DNA from: Cydia pomonella
Lineage: Eukaryota; Arthropoda; Insecta; Lepidoptera; Tortricidae
Reading direction: 5' to 3'
Length of the DNA: 64,000 nucleotides
NCBI RefSeq assembly: GCF_033807575.1
Contig: NC_084730.1
Location: 5,005,986-5,069,985 of the forward strand
Part shown: one piece after another, positions 62,901 to 64,000 of the stretch
How positions within the stretch are numbered: position 1 is the stretch's first letter
Layout: every line of letters begins with the position of its first letter
The notes under the pieces: model-generated
What the model was told of the DNA's origin: nothing
Seen by the model: the letters and a program-made list of their open reading frames with translations, nothing else
Databases searched by the model: none
Program-made: the position numbers and the translations under genes

Positions 62901-63553
62901 TGCCTACGAAGCCGATGGTCCCGGGTTCAAATCCTGGTAAGGGCATTTATTCGTGTGATGAGCTTGGATATTTGTTCCTGAGCCATGGGTGTTTTCTATG
63001 TATTTAAGTATTTATAAATATTTATATATTATATATATCGTTGTCTAAGTACCCTCAACACAAGCCTTATTGAGCTTACTGTGAGACTTAGTCAATTTGT
63101 GTACTAATGTCCTATAATTTTTTTTTTTTCAGTTTGATCGTTGTCCGAAGAATCAACCGAATACAACTCAAGGAAAGTTGCAAGGAGTTCTTTCAAATGG
63201 AGGAAAGCATCGTCGACCGAGTGATCGCCGAAACTGAGGCAACTGACCCGGTGGAGGAGGCACTTAGCCCTATAGAGAAAATCTCGCTCAAGGAAACTAA
63301 TATGGGTATACACAGACACCATATTTTGAAACGTTTACAGTGCACGAGATTAACACACATAGATAACCCGGACCCGGGTATGTCCTTAAACTACGTCCAA
63401 AAGAGAGGTATGGGCATTGTGAATGTCATCTCGCCTTGTGTGGTAGGGCACAGCACAGCAGATGTCATTCCAGATCTAGAGCAGAGCCCAACTGGGGAAG
63501 TACCTCCACCTTACAGAAAACCGCAGCCAAATAACACTAGACCCTACTCATAG
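41889..63553 (+). CDS. Meiotic HORMA-domain protein, Hop1/HORMAD family (10 exons traced; 3' end uncertain)
   Basis: Exons at 41889-41924, 42254-42520, 45114-45251, 46953-47094, 51178-51347, 54601-54643, one PHD half-exon from the 55731-56741 array, 59174-59318, 61465-61628 and 63133 onward join in phase. HORMA domain at residues ~14-245: STITYLKNAFPE, LALCFYDGNYDAEKLIEYH, IMLVRALLTFVHQ, LRIYYNEDTPEDYQAPGF, TPYHTFVVKSYV. A PHD finger (ligands near C284, C286, C299, C302, H307, C310, C322, C325) and a helix-turn-helix-like segment (349-402) follow. Hop1/HORMAD proteins coat meiotic chromosome axes, promote inter-homologue recombination and are remodelled by the Pch2/TRIP13 ATPase; PHD plus winged helix forms the nucleosome-binding region of fungal Hop1. 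The family call is firm. The last exon runs into a retroposon, so its natural C-terminus and closure motif are unknown. Confidence 0.88.
42254..42520 (+). CDS. Hop1-like exon 2 (HORMA N-terminal half)
   Basis: TTATTTCAG acceptor, GTAAGT donor, 89 whole codons. Reads DIAEKEWVKLFPKQVIQNY, SVTFIKQLTVVAMSTITYL, KNAFPE and DDMAQFLTSSLKNVFHAFDR. The spacing of the helix carrying Val-x-Met-Ser-x-Ile-Thr-Tyr-Leu and the FPE turn is that of HORMAD/Hop1 proteins. Confidence 0.88.
43657..43838. mobile_element. Near-perfect palindromic element nested in a MITE
   Basis: Arms GCGCGAGGCAATTTCCTCAC...ACGTGCCTCGGCCGAGG are mirrored almost perfectly to CCTCGCGC at 43831. Inserted into the 43633-43925 MITE copy. 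Confidence 0.88.
44880..45078 (-). mobile_element. SINE of the 59775 family, inverted
   Basis: Reverse complement shows TCTGGCCTAGTGGGTGACCC and GGTTCGAATCCCGGTAAGGG, with the tail AGTACCC...ACACAAGC motif. Ends 35 bp before exon 3. Confidence 0.8.
45114..45251 (+). CDS. Hop1-like exon 3 (HORMA core strand)
   Basis: TTCCACAG acceptor. Reads VHQLALCFYDGNYDAEKL, then IEYHIFEYSYKSEGVCLN, the central beta-strand pair of the HORMA fold. The donor GTATTT at 45252 follows an Asn-rich stretch; it is weaker than the others and the exact end could differ by a few codons. 138 nt, phase 0. Confidence 0.8.
45968..45987 (+). repeat. Run of 20 C
   Basis: Pure homopolymer; length may be unreliable in an assembly. 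Confidence 0.9.
46953..47094 (+). CDS. Hop1-like exon 4 (HORMA long helix)
   Basis: Acceptor after TTCCATATGAAG; a second AG lies 12 bases downstream (ATGCAG), so the start may shift by four codons in frame. Reads SVESVQNRTIMLVRALLTFV, then PLQYDISLRIYYNE, and ends GAA G before a GTAAGC donor. The split codon gives the Asp of the next exon. Confidence 0.82.
47211..47363. mobile_element. Foldback element in intron 4
   Basis: CTTATGGTTCCTCTACACGATGGCC against GGCCATCGTGAAGAGGAGCC, with GGACGCATT / AGCTACGTCC mirrored inside. Confidence 0.8.
47416..47560. mobile_element. Near-perfect foldback element
   Basis: AACCCCCTTATTCATAAACG...CGATGCCGCTGATCATCG is mirrored exactly to AATAAGGGGGT; arms about 64 bp, loop about 15 bp. 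Confidence 0.92.
47650..48065 (-). repeat. Inverted copy of the 5935-6340 repeat
   Basis: GACAGGTCACGTGACC through TTCACTTCTGCCGGCA, reverse complement of the copy at 5935. Confidence 0.75.
48643..50930. mobile_element. 2.3-kb TIR element in intron 4
   Basis: GGTACCGTTAAATACGCCAA at the left and the exact inverted form at the right, continuing as CTTTGCC[CA]AC. No transposase recognised; the interior includes the nested TIR element at 49396-50145. Confidence 0.8.
49396..50145. mobile_element. 750-bp TIR element nested in the 48643-50930 element
   Basis: Left TTTTGACATACCACACGTTTG...TAGATGCCTTAG and the mirrored right end CTAAGGCATCTA...GTGTTATGTCAAAA. TIRs exceed 100 bp, including GACAGCTGCCAGTTG / CAACTGGCAGCTGTC. 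A 26-T run lies at 49525-49550. Confidence 0.85.
51178..51347 (+). CDS. Hop1-like exon 5 (HORMA safety-belt region)
   Basis: TTGCCCTTAG acceptor. Reads TPEDYQAPGFSPC, then RHGRVDTPYHTFVVKSYV, matching the tyrosine-proline-rich and Thr-Pro-[YF]-His motifs at the end of HORMA domains. Ends AAG before a GTCAGT donor, phase 0. If the donor is ignored, translation continues 11 codons to TAA at about 51381, giving a HORMA-only protein. The last 79 nt and the donor are amplified downstream. Confidence 0.85.
51269..52500 (+). repeat. 7-copy tandem array of the exon 5 3' half with splice donor (192/175 bp)
   Basis: The motif CCGCGTGG begins copies at 51269 (real exon), 51461, 51653, 51845, 52037, 52212 and 52387: spacing 192 four times, then 175 twice. 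Each extra copy is preceded by GTGTAG and reads GGC...AAG for 81 nt to an intact GTCAGT, except the last, which has diverged (GATTTTGCTAAG). Copy 2 keeps the Val codon of exon 5 (GTGGTCAAG); later copies have GTGGCCAAG, changing Val to Ala. Confidence 0.95.
52595..52930 (+). repeat. Dispersed repeat of the ACTCG/GGTTCCGT family carrying a 5S-derived piece
   Basis: Starts CCGGCCAAGTGCGAGTCGGA and ends CGGAACCCTA. A sibling at 53135-53350 lacks the 5S-like segment. Confidence 0.8.
52661..52722 (-). pseudogene. 5S rRNA-derived fragment (62 nt)
   Basis: Reverse complement reads GGTTCTCATCCAATCACTGA, then AGTTAAGCAACGTCGGGC and GTCAGTACTTGGATGGGTGA, recognisable as the interior of insect 5S rRNA, including the internal promoter region, with a few substitutions. 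Both ends of 5S are missing. Confidence 0.8.
53670..54150. repeat. Repeat shared with 13960-14135
   Basis: See the earlier copy; here it is split by unrelated AT-rich sequence at about 53990-54080. Preceded at 53395-53575 by the ATGTTGCCAGGACGAA repeat family. Confidence 0.55.
54601..54643 (+). CDS. Hop1-like exon 6 (acidic linker)
   Basis: Strong TTTTGTTTCAG acceptor and GTAAGC donor. The 43-nt exon reads PSDAQEMAQDDDFN plus one base, forming Asp with the first two bases of any PHD half-exon copy. It links the HORMA domain to the zinc finger. Confidence 0.75.
54735..55175 (+). repeat. Second copy of the 11560-11950 repeat
   Basis: Lies in Hop1-like intron 6, same orientation as the first copy. 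Confidence 0.8.
55731..55836 (+). CDS. Hop1-like PHD half-exon, copy 1
   Basis: Acceptor CCTAATACAG, donor GTGAGT. 106 nt; reads GSMNCEGNSEPSLEP, then SLRCPCGDQVAEDEAVIIC. Supplies the first Cys-x-Cys and the third Cys of the PHD finger. One codon longer than later copies (Glu-Pro-Ser-Leu instead of Glu-Ser-Leu), and the most divergent intact copy. Ends in CG, completed to Arg by T of the 59174 exon. Confidence 0.75.
55882..56741 (+). CDS. Hop1-like PHD half-exon, copies 2-7 (alternative exons)
   Basis: Copies at 55882-55984, 56035-56138 (broken), 56186-56288, 56337-56439, 56488-56590 and 56639-56741. The intact ones are 103 nt with an A[TC]AG acceptor and GTGAGT donor and read SLRCPCG[NY]QDA[ED]DEAVIIC. 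Introns between them would be only 45-50 nt. Copies 5-7 are nearly identical. Any single intact copy joins exon 6 and the 59174 exon in frame; which one is used cannot be told from sequence. Confidence 0.65.
56035..56138 (+). pseudogene. PHD half-exon copy 3, frameshifted
   Basis: Carries one extra G (TCTGGAGTCACTGG against TCTGAGTCACTGG), making the unit 104 nt and destroying the frame before the Cys-x-Cys ligands; the second Cys context also reads CTCTGTGG. Splice-site dinucleotides remain intact, so it could still be spliced but not give a PHD finger. Confidence 0.85.
56790..56905 (+). pseudogene. PHD half-exon copy 8, degenerate, donor lost
   Basis: Keeps the acceptor and first 30 or so bases, then diverges and drops the Cys-Pro-Cys ligand region. 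The position equivalent to the donor reads TGTCGGAAAGTG, so the GTGAGT donor is gone. It marks the decayed 3' edge of the array. Confidence 0.8.
56910..58280. other. Hop1-like intron 7, proximal part
   Basis: 57880-57970 contains a tRNA-like B-box (GGGTTCGAATCCCGGTAAGA), probably a SINE remnant. A minus-strand frame at 57450-57122 is discussed under rejected items. Nothing else. Confidence 0.45.
58935..59092. mobile_element. MITE with GGCCGCGTAGCCAAC-type ends, intact copy
   Basis: CCGCGTAGCCAAC left, GTTGGCTACGCGGCC right; mirrored GCTCCGTGGCG / CTACGGAGCG inside. Ends about 80 bp before PHD exon 8. Confidence 0.85.
59174..59318 (+). CDS. Hop1-like exon 8 (second half of PHD finger)
   Basis: Acceptor TTTTTTTAAAG, donor GTAAGT. 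Reads YCHTRQHAACFG, then HCCADCAEKDPSRK, giving the fourth Cys, the His, and the last Cys pairs of a C4HC3 PHD finger (C-x1-C-x12-C-x2-C-x4-H-x2-C-x11-C-x2-C across the junction). A basic tail KGLKKSRQA follows. The fit across two exons more than 2 kb apart is strong evidence for the gene model. Confidence 0.88.
59775..60045 (+). mobile_element. tRNA-headed SINE, copy in intron 8
   Basis: CAGTCTGGCCTAGTGGGTGA and GGGTTCAAATCCTGGTAAGG are the A- and B-box regions; the body ends GTGTAATAATGTCCTATAAT. Confidence 0.85.
60072..61299. mobile_element. Palindromic element with a large nested repeat
   Basis: CTTAAGAGCCCATCAACGTG and its exact complement at 61280-61299 are the ends. The right arm is interrupted at about 60366-61223 by an inverted copy of the 5210-5930 repeat, itself containing an internal ~300-bp tandem duplication (60600-60860 / 60900-61150). 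Confidence 0.85.
61465..61628 (+). CDS. Hop1-like exon 9 (helix-turn-helix-like segment)
   Basis: Acceptor TTTGTACCCCAG, donor GTAAGT. Reads YLCVFRRTLAMCSRQSSV, TGEELMAKFNFTAASAAKMI and RLLQGHHILP: three predicted helices with a turn, as expected for the winged helix after the PHD finger in Hop1. Third-codon positions are GC-rich compared with its AT-rich surroundings, consistent with real coding sequence. Ends in AA of a split codon. Confidence 0.82.
61636..61895 (+). mobile_element. tRNA-headed SINE directly after the exon 9 donor
   Basis: Begins 7 bases after the GTAAGT of exon 9. Shares the insertion GTGGGTAGTGACCC with the 62885 copy, which the 59775 copy lacks. Confidence 0.85.
61915..62225. 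repeat. Retroelement-like sequence in intron 9
   Basis: ATGATGATTTAATCCTGTTA and CCTCATTGGGGACATAGGGC look like a lepidopteran LINE 3' region; no intact frame. Confidence 0.4.
62225..62555 (-). mobile_element. Inverted copy of the 38604 SINE
   Basis: Reverse complement gives the Ala-like head (GACCTCCGGATTGCAAG read inverted) and the CGTGAGGAAACCGGACTAA body. Confidence 0.85.
62885..63118 (+). mobile_element. SINE abutting the exon 10 acceptor
   Basis: Starts TAGTGGGTAGTGACCC (5' end missing) and ends GTCCTATAAT immediately before the T-run and CAG acceptor of exon 10. Confidence 0.85.
63133..63553 (+). CDS. Hop1-like exon 10, running into a retroposon
   Basis: Acceptor has a run of 12 T then CAG. 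In phase it reads NLIVVRRINRIQLKESCKEF, then FFQMEESIVDRVIAE and DPVEEALSPIEKISLKE, gene-like, to about 63300. From about 63370 the frame continues through retroposon sequence, also present at 16.1 kb, to a stop at 63551-63553. Either the true exon ends earlier, for example at the GGTATAC near 63305, and the gene continues beyond the window, or the element supplies the C-terminus. Confidence 0.6.
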
Positions 63554-63712
63554 TGTTGTGTTCCTGCCGGTGAGTAAGGTTGCCAGAGCTCAACGAGGGG
63601 GGTGGGGTTAGGGTCGGCAATGTAACTCCTCTGGAGTTGCAAATGTACATAGGCTACGGAGACTGCTTAACATCAGGCAGGCCGTATGCTTGTTTGCCAC
63701 CGACGTAGTATA
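63400..63712 (+). mobile_element. Poly(A) retroposon overlapping Hop1-like exon 10
   Basis: GAGGTATGGGCATTGTGAAT through CGACGTAGTATAAAAAAA. Same family as 16138-16466. Confidence 0.85.
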
Positions 63713-63835
63713 AAAAAAGATAAATTAATATTTGGGTACAATTTTAAAAAGATCTATCTAGCCCCAAACTAAGCAAAACTTGTACTATGAGTATTAGGCG
63801 ACGATATACATTCGTATATAGATAAATACATACTT

Positions 63836-64000
63836 TTTTTTATACTACGTCGGTGGCAAACAAGCATACGGCCCGCCTGATGGTAAGCAGTATCCGTAGG
63901 CTATGTACGCCTGCAACTCCAGAGGAGTTACATGCGCGTTGCCGACCCTAAACCCGCCCCTCTCGTTGAGCTCTGGCAACCTTACTCACCGGCAGGAACA
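63836..64000 (-). mobile_element. Poly(A) retroposon, inverted, cut by the window end
   Basis: TTTTTTATACTACGTCGGTG is the inverted 3' end; the element runs off the window. Confidence 0.85.

Overview
The window is nuclear DNA of an insect, almost certainly a moth or butterfly. It is AT-rich, intron-rich and packed with repeats: terminal pieces of non-LTR retrotransposons, tRNA-headed SINEs, poly(A) retroposons, many foldback/MITE-like inverted repeats, and the dispersed family whose ends read 'accaagtgcgagtcggactcg ... gggttccgta', which I know from lepidopteran genomes. The order-level assignment rests on these repeats and is an inference.

Two multi-exon protein genes can be assembled by eye from splice sites, reading phase and protein motifs. 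They are divergently oriented, about 7 kb apart. On the minus strand (34840 down to 22236) six exons join in phase into an 894-residue ankyrin-repeat protein of IkB/Bcl-3-like layout: a long disordered N-terminus, about six ankyrin repeats, and a lysine-rich disordered C-terminus. On the plus strand (41889 to about 63.5 kb) ten exons join in phase into a meiotic HORMA-domain protein of the Hop1/HORMAD family. It has a full HORMA domain, a split PHD zinc finger with all eight ligands, and a winged-helix-like segment, which is the chromatin-binding layout of fungal Hop1.

The most striking structure is that three coding exons in these two genes have been amplified as tandem arrays in which every unit carries exon sequence plus its 5' splice site, and an AG placed as a potential 3' splice site. 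They are 12 identical 131-bp units at the 3' end of ankyrin-gene exon 5 (25292-26822), 7 units of 192/175 bp at the end of Hop1 exon 5 (51269-52500), and 8 units of about 151 bp carrying the whole first PHD half-exon (55731-56890). Reading phase gives different predicted outcomes: the HORMA cassette is 81 nt and phase-neutral, the PHD cassette is 103 nt and double inclusion meets an immediate stop, and the ankyrin cassette is 82 nt and frame-shifting.

Layout: 1-22.2 kb is gene-poor and made of retrotransposon fragments and palindromic elements; 22.2-34.9 kb is the ankyrin gene with repeat-filled introns; 34.9-41.9 kb is intergenic, with a SINE bounded by a long target-site duplication and a degenerate THAP-like exon; 41.9-63.6 kb is the Hop1-like gene, whose introns hold nested TIR elements, MITEs, SINEs and a 5S-rRNA-derived segment; the window ends inside a poly(A) retroposon. 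No CRISPR array, operon-like structure, ordinary tRNA gene or full-length autonomous transposon was seen.
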